Shown here: positions 1 to 8,339 of the stretch, in pieces
Layout: every line of letters begins with the position of its first letter
Numbering within the stretch: position 1 is the first letter of the stretch
DNA from: Pusillimonas sp. UBA3987
GTDB lineage: Bacteria > Pseudomonadota > Gammaproteobacteria > Burkholderiales > Burkholderiaceae_B
DNA length: 64,000 bases
Assembly (NCBI GenBank): GCA_002384935.1
Contig: DGCD01000006.1
Span: 186,001-250,000 of the forward strand
Reading direction: 5' to 3'
Position numbers and translations under genes: made by a program
Notes under the pieces: generated by a model
The model's input: only the letters and a program-made list of their open reading frames with translations
Told to the model about the DNA's origin: nothing
The model's database searches: none

Positions 1-556
1 CCACCACCTCGATCCCGGCCTTGGGCGCCATGTCTTTGAAAATGTTCCAGTTCAAGTCACCCCAGCCATCTGCATAGCCAATAAACGCAGCGGTTTTCAC
101 CCCGTTCTTTTTCATATCGTCGACAATGGCCGCCGACATTAACGAAACGGGCTGCGGGACATTGAACACAAATGCTTTTTTCTCGTCTGAAATCGCAACG
201 GGCGACATGGCCAGCTGACTTGTCTTGCTGTTGTTGGCAATATCGAACAGCGTCATTGCCGTGGGCGACGAAGTGGAACCGACAATCGCATCGACCTTGT
301 CGACATCGACAAAACGCCGCGCATTTTTCATCGCGCTGGTTGCATCGCCACCGTCATCCAGAATAATCCACTCAACCGGGTGCCCGCCCATTGTGGCTGG
401 AAAGACCTCGGCGGCTTCCCGGTAAGGAATCCCGTTCGAGGCATTAGGACCCGTAAATGTCCCGGTAAGGCCTATCTTTATTGGAGTTTGAGCAAACGAG
501 ACGGAAGAGGCCGACAGCATGACGGCGGCCATTAGTGCAAATAATTTACGAGACAT
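1..556 (-). CDS. ABC transporter substrate-binding protein, branched-chain amino acid type (N-terminal 185 residues)
   Basis: I translated this stretch directly. It starts at an ATG (complement of 554-556) and runs off the left edge of the window, so the C-terminal half is missing. Residues 1-22 form a Sec signal peptide ending in S-F-A-Q. The mature part begins with the IKIGLTGTFTGPNA strand and the DDGGD element typical of the Peripla_BP_6 (LivJ-like) family, which binds amino acids or aromatic acids in the periplasm for an ABC importer. It is divergent from the LysR gene at 727, which probably controls it. The ligand cannot be told from this fragment. Confidence 0.88.
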   Translation of the reverse strand, partial: MSRKLFALMAAVMLSASSVSFAQTPIKIGLTGTFTGPNASNGIPYREAAEVFPATMGGHPVEWIILDDGGDATSAMKNARRFVDVDKVDAIVGSTSSPTAMTLFDIANNSKTSQLAMSPVAISDEKKAFVFNVPQPVSLMSAAIVDDMKKNGVKTAAFIGYADGWGDLNWNIFKDMAPKAGIEVV

Positions 557-705
557 GAGATCTCCTGTTGAAGTGCATGAAGCGGCAAGCTCAACTGGCC
601 CTGCCAAAACGCAACGCTCACGCCGGATCACAGACGCTTGGAGCAAGATTAGTACTTATGCAATGATTATGAAATACCATATACATGAATATAAATACGT
701 CTGTA

Positions 706-720
706 ATTCCAAAATGGAAT
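706..720. promoter_or_regulatory. Inverted repeat ATTCC-N5-GGAAT, candidate LysR operator
   Basis: A perfect 5-bp inverted repeat with a 5-bp AT-rich spacer ends 6 bp before the start codon of the LysR gene. It sits in the 170-bp divergent region shared with the substrate-binding protein gene. The T-N11-A geometry fits a LysR-type site, but a repeat this short can arise by chance. Confidence 0.35.
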
Positions 721-726
721 GTCTGA

Positions 727-1689
727 ATGAATACCGAAAATGATTTTCGCCGCCTCATGGGGCGTCTGCGTTTGCGCCATCTGGCGCTTCTAGACTTGCT
801 TGGCAAAGATCCGAATGTCGGTCGTGCCGCCAAAATCATGCACATGGCCCAACCCACCGCCAGCAAGCTACTTAGGGAAATCGAGGATATATTCGAAACG
901 GCGCTTTTCATCCGAAACCGGCGCGGCCTGACGCCCACACCGGCCGGCGAAGTACTTACGCGCAGAGCGGGCATTTTGCTGGCCGAGATACACGCCACCC
1001 AAACCGAACTGCGCTCGGCGTTGAATGGCGGAACCGGCCATTTGCGTCTGGGGGTATTTCCGGTAGCGGTAACGGAGTTCTTGCCGCAGCTCTACGCAGC
1101 GATGCAAAAAAACTGGCCTGGGTTAACGATCGAAATTGAAGAGGCGGTGGAAACCCGTTTGCTGTATCAGCTTTCACAAGGAAAAATCGACTGCATCCTG
1201 GGACGCATTGTGATGGAGAACCTGACGCCCGACTTGCGTCATGAGGCGTTGTACGACGAACCCACGGTGATTGTTTGCAGTACCCGCCACCCTTTGTTGT
1301 CGGCAAATACGCCGGAACAAGTGCAAATACTGCGCAACACCCATTGGATGCTGCCTGCGCGCCAGGGTGCTGTCTACAACATGGTGGCATCGAAACTGGC
1401 CACGCTGGGCATCAAGGCCCCCCAGGTTGAGGTGGAAACGACATCGGTGTTCGTCACCATTGAGCTGCTCAACCATACAACGCTGCTTTCCATCCTGCCC
1501 AAAAAGGTGGCACTGGCCTATGCTGAACTGAACAAGGTGGCTCTGGCCCCCCTGGGCGACCTTGAATCAAACTACCCCGTTGGCATCATGTATCGGGCCG
1601 AAGCCCTGAGCAGCCCGATCATCAACCTGGTATTGGAAACCATGCGCGGCATTTCCGAACAGACCCAAGCCGAACACACCCGCACCTAG
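727..1689 (+). CDS. LysR family transcriptional regulator
   Basis: This 320-residue protein has the LysR layout. A winged HTH occupies about residues 12-75 (LRLRHLALLDLLGKDPNVGRA followed by AQPTASKLLREIE). A LysR substrate-binding domain covers about 95-305, beginning with GHLRLGVFPVAVTEFLP. It lies divergently from the truncated ABC binding protein at the left edge and most likely responds to that transporter's ligand. Its stop overlaps the converging sigma-factor stop by 4 bp. The inducer cannot be predicted; the family resembles GbpR/PcaQ-type regulators of sugar or aromatic uptake. Confidence 0.9.
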   Translation: MNTENDFRRLMGRLRLRHLALLDLLGKDPNVGRAAKIMHMAQPTASKLLREIEDIFETALFIRNRRGLTPTPAGEVLTRRAGILLAEIHATQTELRSALNGGTGHLRLGVFPVAVTEFLPQLYAAMQKNWPGLTIEIEEAVETRLLYQLSQGKIDCILGRIVMENLTPDLRHEALYDEPTVIVCSTRHPLLSANTPEQVQILRNTHWMLPARQGAVYNMVASKLATLGIKAPQVEVETTSVFVTIELLNHTTLLSILPKKVALAYAELNKVALAPLGDLESNYPVGIMYRAEALSSPIINLVLETMRGISEQTQAEHTRT

Positions 1690-2558
1690 GGCTCACTATT
1701 AAATAAGCCAGCGGGCAACTTATCCGGGTTTCTGACAATATAAATTGCCGAAATGGCACCCTCTTCAATCAAAAACGAAGTGGTTTGCATCACCCCTTGC
1801 TCCAGGGAAATGAAGCTGGGCAAGCCATCAATACGGCAATACGCCACCAATCTGCGGGAGTGAAACCCGGGTTTGCGTTGCAAACCGGCAAAGAAACGGC
1901 TGACCTTATCGCGGCCCAGCACAGGCCGATGGGTGGAGGATACTTTGCCCCCACCATCGGTATAGGTCACGACACTTTCAGCCAATAGCGATACCAGGGT
2001 ATTCAAATCACCATTGCGGGTTGCCGCGAAAAAAGCATCCACTATAGGCTTGCTCTGCTCTTGCGACACCGGAAAACGCGGGCGTGAATCACGAACATGG
2101 TTTCGCGCCCGGCCGGCCAGTTGACGACATGCAGCAGGATCCCGGCCAATGGCTTGCGCAACCTCGGCAAACGTAAAGCCAAAAACATCATGCAACAAGA
2201 ACGCCGCCCGCTCCAGCGGCGATAAGCGCTCCATGGCCAACATCAATGCAAAGGTCACCCCATCATCCGCCCCATCCCGCCAATCAAGCACCGGCTCGGG
2301 TAACCAGGACCCCACATACTGCTCCCGCTGCACCCGGGCCGACTTCAAAAAATCAAGACACAAACGCGTTACGATTCGAGTCAGGAAGGCAATGGGCTCA
2401 TGGACGCCGGATCGATCGGTTCGATCCCAACGCAAATAAGCGTCCTGAACAATATCTTCCGCATCGGCCATCGTTCCCACCATCCGGTATGCCAGCCGAA
2501 CAAGACGGCCCCGGTGCGGGTGAAACGAATCGGCAGCGCTTGCTTCTTGCGTTTGCAT
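1686..2558 (-). CDS. ECF41-type RNA polymerase sigma factor with fused SnoaL-like C-terminal domain
   Basis: This 290-residue ECF sigma factor has region 2 at about residues 14-80 (AYRMVGTMADAEDIVQDAYLRWD) and region 4 at about 112-160 (LSPLERAAFLLHDVFGFTF). A SnoaL/NTF2-like extension follows from about 170. The extension carries the DGGGK motif and ends with NPDKL, the two signatures I associate with the ECF41 group. In that group the extension replaces a separate anti-sigma factor. It lies 18 bp downstream of an AhpD-like gene, the usual ECF41 partner. The promoter before that gene matches the ECF41 consensus, so the sigma factor probably activates its own operon. Confidence 0.93.
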   Translation of the reverse strand: MQTQEASAADSFHPHRGRLVRLAYRMVGTMADAEDIVQDAYLRWDRTDRSGVHEPIAFLTRIVTRLCLDFLKSARVQREQYVGSWLPEPVLDWRDGADDGVTFALMLAMERLSPLERAAFLLHDVFGFTFAEVAQAIGRDPAACRQLAGRARNHVRDSRPRFPVSQEQSKPIVDAFFAATRNGDLNTLVSLLAESVVTYTDGGGKVSSTHRPVLGRDKVSRFFAGLQRKPGFHSRRLVAYCRIDGLPSFISLEQGVMQTTSFLIEEGAISAIYIVRNPDKLPAGLFNSEP

Positions 2559-2576
2559 GAGATCAGCCCAAGTCAG

Positions 2577-3017
2577 TTAATCCGGATGAACAGCACGAAA
2601 ACCCACTGCAAACCGGTTCCAGGCATTGATTGTTGTAATCGCCAAGGTTAGCTCAACTTGCTCCTGAGCGAAAAAATGTTCACTGAGCAACGTGTAGGCG
2701 TCGTCAGGCACTTGTGTCTGGGCAATAAGCGTCAGCGTTTCCGTCCATTCCAATGCCGCACGCTCGCGCGCCGAGTACAACGGTGACTCGCGCCAGGCAC
2801 TCAACAAATATAAACGCATTTCCGATTCACCCTGCTTTCGGGCATCGGTCGTGTGCATGTGAATGCAATAGGCACACCGGTTCAACTGTGAAGCCCGTAT
2901 TTTCACAAGCTCGATCAAACTGTGCTCCAGACTCAACTCGTCTACACAGCGCTGCACTGCTGCCATGGCGCGCACAACGCCGGGAGCAGCTGAAAAATAA
3001 TCCAGTCTTGGTTTCAT
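2577..3017 (-). CDS. Carboxymuconolactone decarboxylase / AhpD-like family protein
   Basis: This 146-residue protein belongs to the AhpD/CMD family. Residues 46-58 hold the redox motif C-A-Y-C-I-H-M-H, the CxxC-xxx-H active site of AhpD-like alkylhydroperoxidases. A clear ribosome-binding site (GAGGAT) precedes the ATG. It is the first gene of a two-gene operon with the ECF41 sigma factor. Genes of this type are the commonest neighbours and regulatory targets of ECF41 sigma factors. Peroxidase activity is inferred from the motif; the physiological substrate is unknown. Confidence 0.9.
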   Translation of the reverse strand: MKPRLDYFSAAPGVVRAMAAVQRCVDELSLEHSLIELVKIRASQLNRCAYCIHMHTTDARKQGESEMRLYLLSAWRESPLYSARERAALEWTETLTLIAQTQVPDDAYTLLSEHFFAQEQVELTLAITTINAWNRFAVGFRAVHPD

Positions 3018-3048
3018 TTCATCCTCTTTTAAAATGGTTCCCGATATA

Positions 3049-3075
3049 GACGAGTCAGGATATGAAAATGTGACA
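3049..3075 (-). promoter_or_regulatory. ECF41-type promoter, TGTCACA-N16-CGTC
   Basis: On the minus strand TGTCACA (complement of 3069-3075) is followed after exactly 16 bp by CGTC (complement of 3049-3052). This lies 32 bp before the AhpD-like start codon. It matches the -35/-10 consensus known for ECF41 sigma factors at both boxes and in spacing, and the adjacent operon encodes such a factor. Confidence 0.85.
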
Positions 3076-3234
3076 CGACCGCGTGAATGCCGTCCCTTTA
3101 ACTGAATTAATTTGGCGGCTGTGTTCGGCGGGTTGGCCTAAGGTAGAATAAACCGACTCAAGATTGATCAATCTGTACTATTTTCACTCACACCGCACCA
3201 GCTGCATCGGCGCCCCTGTTCTACGGAGGCTCGC

Positions 3235-4236
3235 ATGGAACCGTTTCAAAAAGAACCCCAGCTTGTCGGCCACCTGGCTGCGCACCGCCTGTTTCACTCC
3301 TGCGATCTCGACGAAACGCGCGATACTGTCGGACGCATTTTCAAACCGCACGAACTTAGCGTACGCGGAACGCGCCAGAAGCTGGATGCGGAAATGGATC
3401 ACATCTCGCTGGGCGGCGCCTCAATCAACCGTCTGCGCTACGGCGCCAACGTCACCATTGAGCCCGAATCGCTCGACAACTTTCTGCTGGTACAGATGCC
3501 CATGGCCGGACGGGCCGACATTCGCTGTGGCAACGAGAAAATTCTGTCAACACCCAACATGGCATCGGTGCTAACGCCATCGCTGCCGGTTCATACGCAA
3601 TGGCAAGGTGTGTGCGACCAGGTCATTGTGAAAATCGAGCGTGTCGTGCTTGAGTCGTCGTGTGCTGCTGCATTGGGGCACCCTATTTCCAGGCCAATTG
3701 AGTTCCACCTGGGCATGAACCTGACCCGCGGCGGCGGGCTGGCTTGGCAAGAGCTGATCGCCTTTCTAACCACCAGTCAGTTTATCAACGGTGCAGGCCA
3801 ACAAAATCTCGTTACCAGCCAACTGGAGCAGCTTTTGGCCACCACGCTGCTGGCGCGACAGCCGCATAATTACACCAAAGCCTTGTCGAACCCGGCCCCC
3901 ACGCCCGAGATACCGTACATCCGCCGGGCCGAGGAATATATTCTGATGCACTGCCACGAGCCCATTACCATGCAAGACCTGGCGCGCCAGCAATTTACGC
4001 GTCACCATGCGATAGTCGCGAGCATTCACAGGCAACAACCATTGTGTGAAACGCGTGAACGGACCCACGTTCAGGCCGATTTCATTAAGCATTTCATCGA
4101 CGTTATGCATCGAGAAAGGAATAATGTTTGTCCCGCGCGCGTGTTTCCCCTCGGTGCGCTCCTCCATCCACTTCAGGCGACGCTGCACATGCTCGCGACG
4201 CTCTTCCAAAGAAGGCAGGTTCAGCCCGCCCATTAA
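3235..4236 (+). CDS. AraC family regulator, truncated before its DNA-binding domain and extended by antisense sequence
   Basis: Residues 1 to about 252 are a normal AraC-type regulator with an AraC_binding_2-like sensor domain (MEPFQKEPQ through LTPSLPVHTQWQG). They reach the start of the HTH domain (YIRRAEEYILMHCHEPITMQ). Both helix-turn-helices should follow, but the frame enters about 81 residues that are the reverse complement of the flavin monooxygenase gene. The ORF therefore has no DNA-binding domain and is probably a pseudogene. If translated it would be a ligand-binding fragment. The sensor half resembles regulators of aromatic catabolism. The ORF overlaps the monooxygenase ORF by 471 bp tail to tail. 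Confidence 0.75.
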   Translation: MEPFQKEPQLVGHLAAHRLFHSCDLDETRDTVGRIFKPHELSVRGTRQKLDAEMDHISLGGASINRLRYGANVTIEPESLDNFLLVQMPMAGRADIRCGNEKILSTPNMASVLTPSLPVHTQWQGVCDQVIVKIERVVLESSCAAALGHPISRPIEFHLGMNLTRGGGLAWQELIAFLTTSQFINGAGQQNLVTSQLEQLLATTLLARQPHNYTKALSNPAPTPEIPYIRRAEEYILMHCHEPITMQDLARQQFTRHHAIVASIHRQQPLCETRERTHVQADFIKHFIDVMHRERNNVCPARVFPLGALLHPLQATLHMLATLFQRRQVQPAH

Positions 4237-5451
4237 ATGCGTGGCAATCCATAATGCGGCCACCTCGGCACTCAAGGGACTGTAGAACGACGAGTTATAG
4301 CCGCAAAAATGCAGATGTTTTACCGTAAGTGGCACAATCTGCCGGTACAGCTCAAAATTCCCACGCTCATCGGTAATTTCATCCTGCACCGACTGCGGTA
4401 AAAAAGGTACAACTTGTTTAAAACCAGTGCCGCACACCACCAGATCGGCCGGCACTGTACGCCCATCGCTCAGTGTTGCCACCGGCTTGCCGTCGCGCGA
4501 GCCCAAAGACGTAATCTCGCACTCTCGTGCAATTTCGGTTTTACCTGCCATAACCTGCTCATAAAGCTCATCGGTGGAAAGGCTGACGGTACTTCGGGCA
4601 ATGCGATCGAACGTGCCTTCGGGCACCAAACCCAATTTGTCCAGCTTCAACTGCCTGGTGGACACTTTCTGCAAAGAAGCAATCATACTGTCGCGAACAC
4701 CCCGGCCCGGCCCGTGCAGAAACCGCTCGAAGCCCTTCGATTCAATATAAGGAAACAGGCTTTCCCCCATGCGCGTCAGCATCAAATACTTGTAATTCAA
4801 TACATTCATGATCTTGCGGGGCATTTTCCACAACAACTCGCGTGCAATCACTTTGGTTGATCCCGCCACTTCGCCGATCGCAGCAGCCACGTCGCACGAC
4901 GACTTGCCATACCCCACCACCAATACGTCTTTGCCTCTTGCTTGTTCAAGGTCATTGAATTCTGAAGTGGCGCATAAACGCCCGCCCGCGGCCTCAAACT
5001 CGGCCACGCCAGGGTAAGGCGGAATAAAGGGTTCGGAAAAAATGCCGTTGGCGATCACCAGTTGTTCAAACTGGTAGTCGGACTCCAGCCCCGAGCGCGT
5101 GTTGCGCGCTTTAATACGCCAGCCTTTTTCCCCCTCGGGTTCGGCAAGCAGCACCTCGGTATTCAAATGAATATACCGATCCAGGTCGAAATGCCTGGCA
5201 AAGGCGGCCATGTAGCGCTGCACCTGCTCGCCGCTTGGCCACTCGGGGTAATCGGCGGGCATCGGGAAATCAGGCAGGAAGTAGGTATCTTTATTGTTTT
5301 GTGTACGCAAACCCGGATAACGCCGCGTGGCGCTCCACACGCCCCCCACATCGGGCGCTTTTTCAAAAACGGTGACATCGTGACCAAACTGCGTAAGGAC
5401 TTTGGCTGACGACAGGCCGGCAAAACCGGCACCAATGATTGCGATTTTCAT
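3766..5451 (-). CDS. Flavin-containing monooxygenase with an abnormal antisense-derived C-terminal tail
   Basis: A 561-residue FAD/NADPH monooxygenase. The FAD-binding GAGFAG Rossmann motif lies at residues 7-12, GVW and the RYPGLR segment follow near 37-50, and the NADPH-binding Rossmann motif VVGYGKSSCDVA lies near 178-190. ATG-like CGTGF is near 338. The usual FMO signature histidine is not apparent; CATS stands in that place. Residues 1 to about 487 are family-like. The last 74 residues are the reverse complement of the AraC gene, so the natural 3' end has been lost. It sits 13 bp downstream of an SDR gene and likely works with it in oxidising a cyclic or aromatic substrate. Activity of the chimera is uncertain. 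Confidence 0.82.
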   Translation of the reverse strand: MKIAIIGAGFAGLSSAKVLTQFGHDVTVFEKAPDVGGVWSATRRYPGLRTQNNKDTYFLPDFPMPADYPEWPSGEQVQRYMAAFARHFDLDRYIHLNTEVLLAEPEGEKGWRIKARNTRSGLESDYQFEQLVIANGIFSEPFIPPYPGVAEFEAAGGRLCATSEFNDLEQARGKDVLVVGYGKSSCDVAAAIGEVAGSTKVIARELLWKMPRKIMNVLNYKYLMLTRMGESLFPYIESKGFERFLHGPGRGVRDSMIASLQKVSTRQLKLDKLGLVPEGTFDRIARSTVSLSTDELYEQVMAGKTEIARECEITSLGSRDGKPVATLSDGRTVPADLVVCGTGFKQVVPFLPQSVQDEITDERGNFELYRQIVPLTVKHLHFCGYNSSFYSPLSAEVAALWIATHLMGGLNLPSLEERREHVQRRLKWMEERTEGKHARGTNIIPFSMHNVDEMLNEIGLNVGPFTRFTQWLLPVNARDYRMVTRKLLARQVLHGNGLVAVHQNIFLGPADVRYLGRGGRVRQGFGVIMRLSRQQRGGQKLLQLAGNEILLACTVDKLTGG

Positions 5452-5464
5452 GGTTCAACTCCGG

Positions 5465-6253
5465 TTACTCACAAAGACGGGGAATGGCAGGGACGGCCTG
5501 CTCCGGCCCCATGGCGCTGTAGCCGCCGTCAATGGCCAGATCGGTTCCGGTCACGAAGGAAGCGCCTGAAGAACAAAGGAAAACAACACCTTGCGCCACT
5601 TCTGCCGGATCCCCCACCCGTCCCAACAAATGGTACGGTGCGGCAACGCGATCGGTTTTTGCACGGTCACCTTCTGTCAGTTCGTCCATAATGCGCGACC
5701 AGGTCCAGCCTGGGGAAACCGAATTGACGCGAATGCGGTCTGGCGCCAGGTCCATCGCCATATTTCGTGTCAGTTGCGCAATCGCGGCTTTGGTAACGGG
5801 ATACAGCCAGCGCCCGGTTTGCGCCACTTTGGCACTAATGCTGCTGAAGTTGACAATGGCCCCGCCCCCGCGCCTGATCATGTGCGGGCGGCAGGCTTTC
5901 ATCATCATGACTGCCCCCACCACATTCACGTCGTAGCTTTGGTGCCAATCGTCGCGAGTGGCCTCGATGCCGTCGTCAACATAACTGCATGCCAGGTTCA
6001 CCAGAAAATCAACACCGCCAAATTGCGCAATGGTTTCTTGCACGCACGACTCAATTTGGGCATCGTCGGCAAGATCTGTTTCAACGAACAAGGCGCGCGC
6101 GCCCAGCTGGTCGGCAACCCGCGCGCCCCCTTCCTTGTCGATATCGGCGATCACGACGGCCGCGCCGCGATCATGAAAAGCCTGCGCCACAGCCGCGCCA
6201 ATAAGCGTTGCGCCGCCGGTAACAATTGCCACTTTCTCTTGCATGTCCTGCAT
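5465..6253 (-). CDS. SDR family oxidoreductase
   Basis: A 262-residue classical short-chain dehydrogenase. It has the nucleotide-binding motif TGGATLIG near residue 13 and NLACSY in place of NNAG. The catalytic Ser is in the SSIS segment and YPVTK gives the Tyr-x-x-x-Lys pair. The C-terminal GTDLAIDGGYSAMG is typical of FabG-like members. The ATG at 6253 is preceded by GGAGAC at good spacing; a second in-frame ATG lies 9 bp later. It is in one operon with the flavin monooxygenase and probably oxidises a hydroxyl group of the same substrate. Confidence 0.88.
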   Translation of the reverse strand: MQDMQEKVAIVTGGATLIGAAVAQAFHDRGAAVVIADIDKEGGARVADQLGARALFVETDLADDAQIESCVQETIAQFGGVDFLVNLACSYVDDGIEATRDDWHQSYDVNVVGAVMMMKACRPHMIRRGGGAIVNFSSISAKVAQTGRWLYPVTKAAIAQLTRNMAMDLAPDRIRVNSVSPGWTWSRIMDELTEGDRAKTDRVAAPYHLLGRVGDPAEVAQGVVFLCSSGASFVTGTDLAIDGGYSAMGPEQAVPAIPRLCE

Positions 6254-6432
6254 TATTTGTCTCCTGTCAATGCGGATTCGCTTTAAAAATATTTGACAGA
6301 AGTATTATGAGAAAAGGCTCCGGCAGCGCACTATCCCGCAGGCGCACACCTTTATCCCGAAAGTGCAAACGCCCGGGCAAGGCAGGCGCTTACCTGGGCG
6401 AAACCATTCAAAACGATCGTTTTATATGAGAC

Positions 6433-6867
6433 CTACTTGTGAATACGCGCAGTGGGCATGACCAATGCATCGCCGTCGATAACGACCTTTCCTTTCACGG
6501 TACACACCGTGCTGAGCAACACCCGGCGCTTTTCGGGATACAACTCTTTGATCGTCACGGTGGCGTGCACGGTTTCCCCCGGCCGAACAGGCGCCTTGAA
6601 CTGCAGGTTCTGATTCAAATAAATCGTGCCGGGCCCGGGCATGCGCCCGGCAATGGCGGCCGAAATCACACTGGCAGTAAGCATCCCATGGGCAATACGC
6701 CCCTTGAACGGCGTGGTTTGGGCAAACTCTTCATTCAAGTGCACCGCGTTGTTATCGCCTGATGCACCAGCAAACAGAACAATATCCGCTTCCGTAATGG
6801 TTTTTGCGAAGGTGGCTGTATCGCCAATAGAGAGGTCTTCAAAATCGTAGCCGTTCAGTTCATTCAT
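6433..6867 (-). CDS. MaoC-like (R)-specific enoyl-CoA hydratase
   Basis: A 144-residue hotdog-fold protein of the MaoC/PhaJ type. The hydratase motif is clear: FAGASGDNNAVH supplies the catalytic Asp and, four residues on, the His; IAHGML follows. Such enzymes hydrate 2-enoyl-CoA to (R)-3-hydroxyacyl-CoA. It lies 179 bp upstream of the SDR on the same strand and probably belongs to the same catabolic cluster. That would suggest a CoA-linked or beta-oxidation-like step after the monooxygenase. The SD (AAGGG) fits the ATG at 6867. Confidence 0.87.
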   Translation of the reverse strand: MNELNGYDFEDLSIGDTATFAKTITEADIVLFAGASGDNNAVHLNEEFAQTTPFKGRIAHGMLTASVISAAIAGRMPGPGTIYLNQNLQFKAPVRPGETVHATVTIKELYPEKRRVLLSTVCTVKGKVVIDGDALVMPTARIHK

Positions 6868-7038
6868 GTTGCGCCCTTTTGTCGGAGTTATCGTTCAATT
6901 CTGAAATCAAGCATACGATGCACACGCGCTGTCGACAATCAGGTTTTAACCCCTATCAGCGGCACCAATAAAGGGTATACACGCGTTGACACACAACCTC
7001 ATCCCCTGGACAATGCATCAAAAATCCAAGGAACGCCT

Positions 7039-8304
7039 GTGAAAATACAAACTTTTGCCTCAGCCAATTGGGTCGATCCAATCAGTTTGTTATATAAGCC
7101 CTTCCGTTTCTCACCATTAATATCCTGCCTTTGCCTTGCCTTGTGTTTGCTGTTTTGGTCTGGCATCAGCGTGGCGAAAACCAATACAACGATTAAGCCT
7201 GATCGCTTGAAAACGGTTTCCGAGCAGTTTTTCGACGAGCGAAAACTGGCCTCTTTACTGGTTCAAGTGCGTGTTAACGGCGACGCGGTCTTTTCGCATA
7301 CCCAAGGGCAGGCCATGCCGAATGTACCGGCCACAAAAGACGGCCATTTCCGTAATGGTGCGGTTGCCATTGCCTATATGGCAGCCACCTTGCTGAAGTT
7401 GGCCGAACAAGGCCTGATCAACCTCGACACGCCCATTATCAAATGGCTGCCACACTTGCCTTATGCCGACAAAGTAACGCCCCGCATGTTGTCGAACATG
7501 ACATCGGGCTATCCCGACTACGTTGCCGATGCAGGGTTTATAGAAGCGTTTTACGACGATCCGTTCCGTAATTGGACGAACGCAGAAAGAATCAAAATCA
7601 GCAATGAATCCACGCGTGTTTTCGAGCCAGGCAAAAACTGGGACTATTCGCACGCCGGCTACGTTATTCTGGCCGAGGTGATGGAAGCGGCCACCAACAA
7701 ACCGCTAAAACAACTGATTCAGGAAAACGTTCTTGAGCCGATGGACCTCAAGCATACGCTTTCCATCGATACGCCCTATATTCCCGACCCGGTCATACAC
7801 GCTTATAGCGCAGAACGTGGTATCTATGAAGACGCCACATTCTGGAATCCCTCATGGACCCTTCCTGAAGGTGCGGTGCAGGTGACCACAATCGACGACA
7901 TGGCACGCAGCTTCGATACCCTGGTTGGGAAAACCGGCTTCCTAAGCGAGCCGATGCGCCAGCAAATGATCGCACCCACGTTAGTCGGTTTTGGTGCCCC
8001 ACTGGAAGGTTGCCGCTCTTGTCACACCATGAGCCGCAATTTTTACTACGGATTGGGGGTTTTCATGTCGCGCGACTGGATATTTCAATCCCCGCTTTTC
8101 GGTGGCTACTCTTCCATGGTTGCCACCCTGCCTGCCGACCGCTCGCCCACCGGTGAACGCATCACCATTGCGGTTGCCACCACGGCTCGGGAAGACGCCT
8201 TTGCCGACTGGACTGACGACCTGCAAAACCTTGCCGACTCACTTACCCGGCTGATTGCGGTGGAAGTTGTACCAGACAACGGCCTGGCCCCATCACGCCA
8301 TTGA
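7039..8304 (+). CDS. Serine hydrolase (beta-lactamase/class C PBP) fold protein with degenerate active site
   Basis: A 421-residue exported protein. A hydrophobic segment at about residues 28-48 ending in SVAK acts as signal peptide or anchor. The rest follows the beta-lactamase-related serine hydrolase family, with ITLDTPIIKWLP-like and MTSGYPDY segments. The nucleophile motif SxxK, expected after FRNG, reads AVAI, so both the catalytic Ser and Lys are missing. The Tyr-x-Asn motif reads YSH (NWDYSHAGY). It is probably a binding or scaffold protein rather than a hydrolase. It ends 36 bp before a TpsB transporter gene on the same strand, suggesting an operon. Confidence 0.8.
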   Translation: MKIQTFASANWVDPISLLYKPFRFSPLISCLCLALCLLFWSGISVAKTNTTIKPDRLKTVSEQFFDERKLASLLVQVRVNGDAVFSHTQGQAMPNVPATKDGHFRNGAVAIAYMAATLLKLAEQGLINLDTPIIKWLPHLPYADKVTPRMLSNMTSGYPDYVADAGFIEAFYDDPFRNWTNAERIKISNESTRVFEPGKNWDYSHAGYVILAEVMEAATNKPLKQLIQENVLEPMDLKHTLSIDTPYIPDPVIHAYSAERGIYEDATFWNPSWTLPEGAVQVTTIDDMARSFDTLVGKTGFLSEPMRQQMIAPTLVGFGAPLEGCRSCHTMSRNFYYGLGVFMSRDWIFQSPLFGGYSSMVATLPADRSPTGERITIAVATTAREDAFADWTDDLQNLADSLTRLIAVEVVPDNGLAPSRH

Positions 8305-8339
8305 TCTCACTAAACACCAAGTCATTCAATATTGATGTG

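Noticed and set aside
5591..6286. A 231-residue plus-strand frame
   Set aside because: It is the complement of the SDR gene, which has all its motifs on the minus strand.
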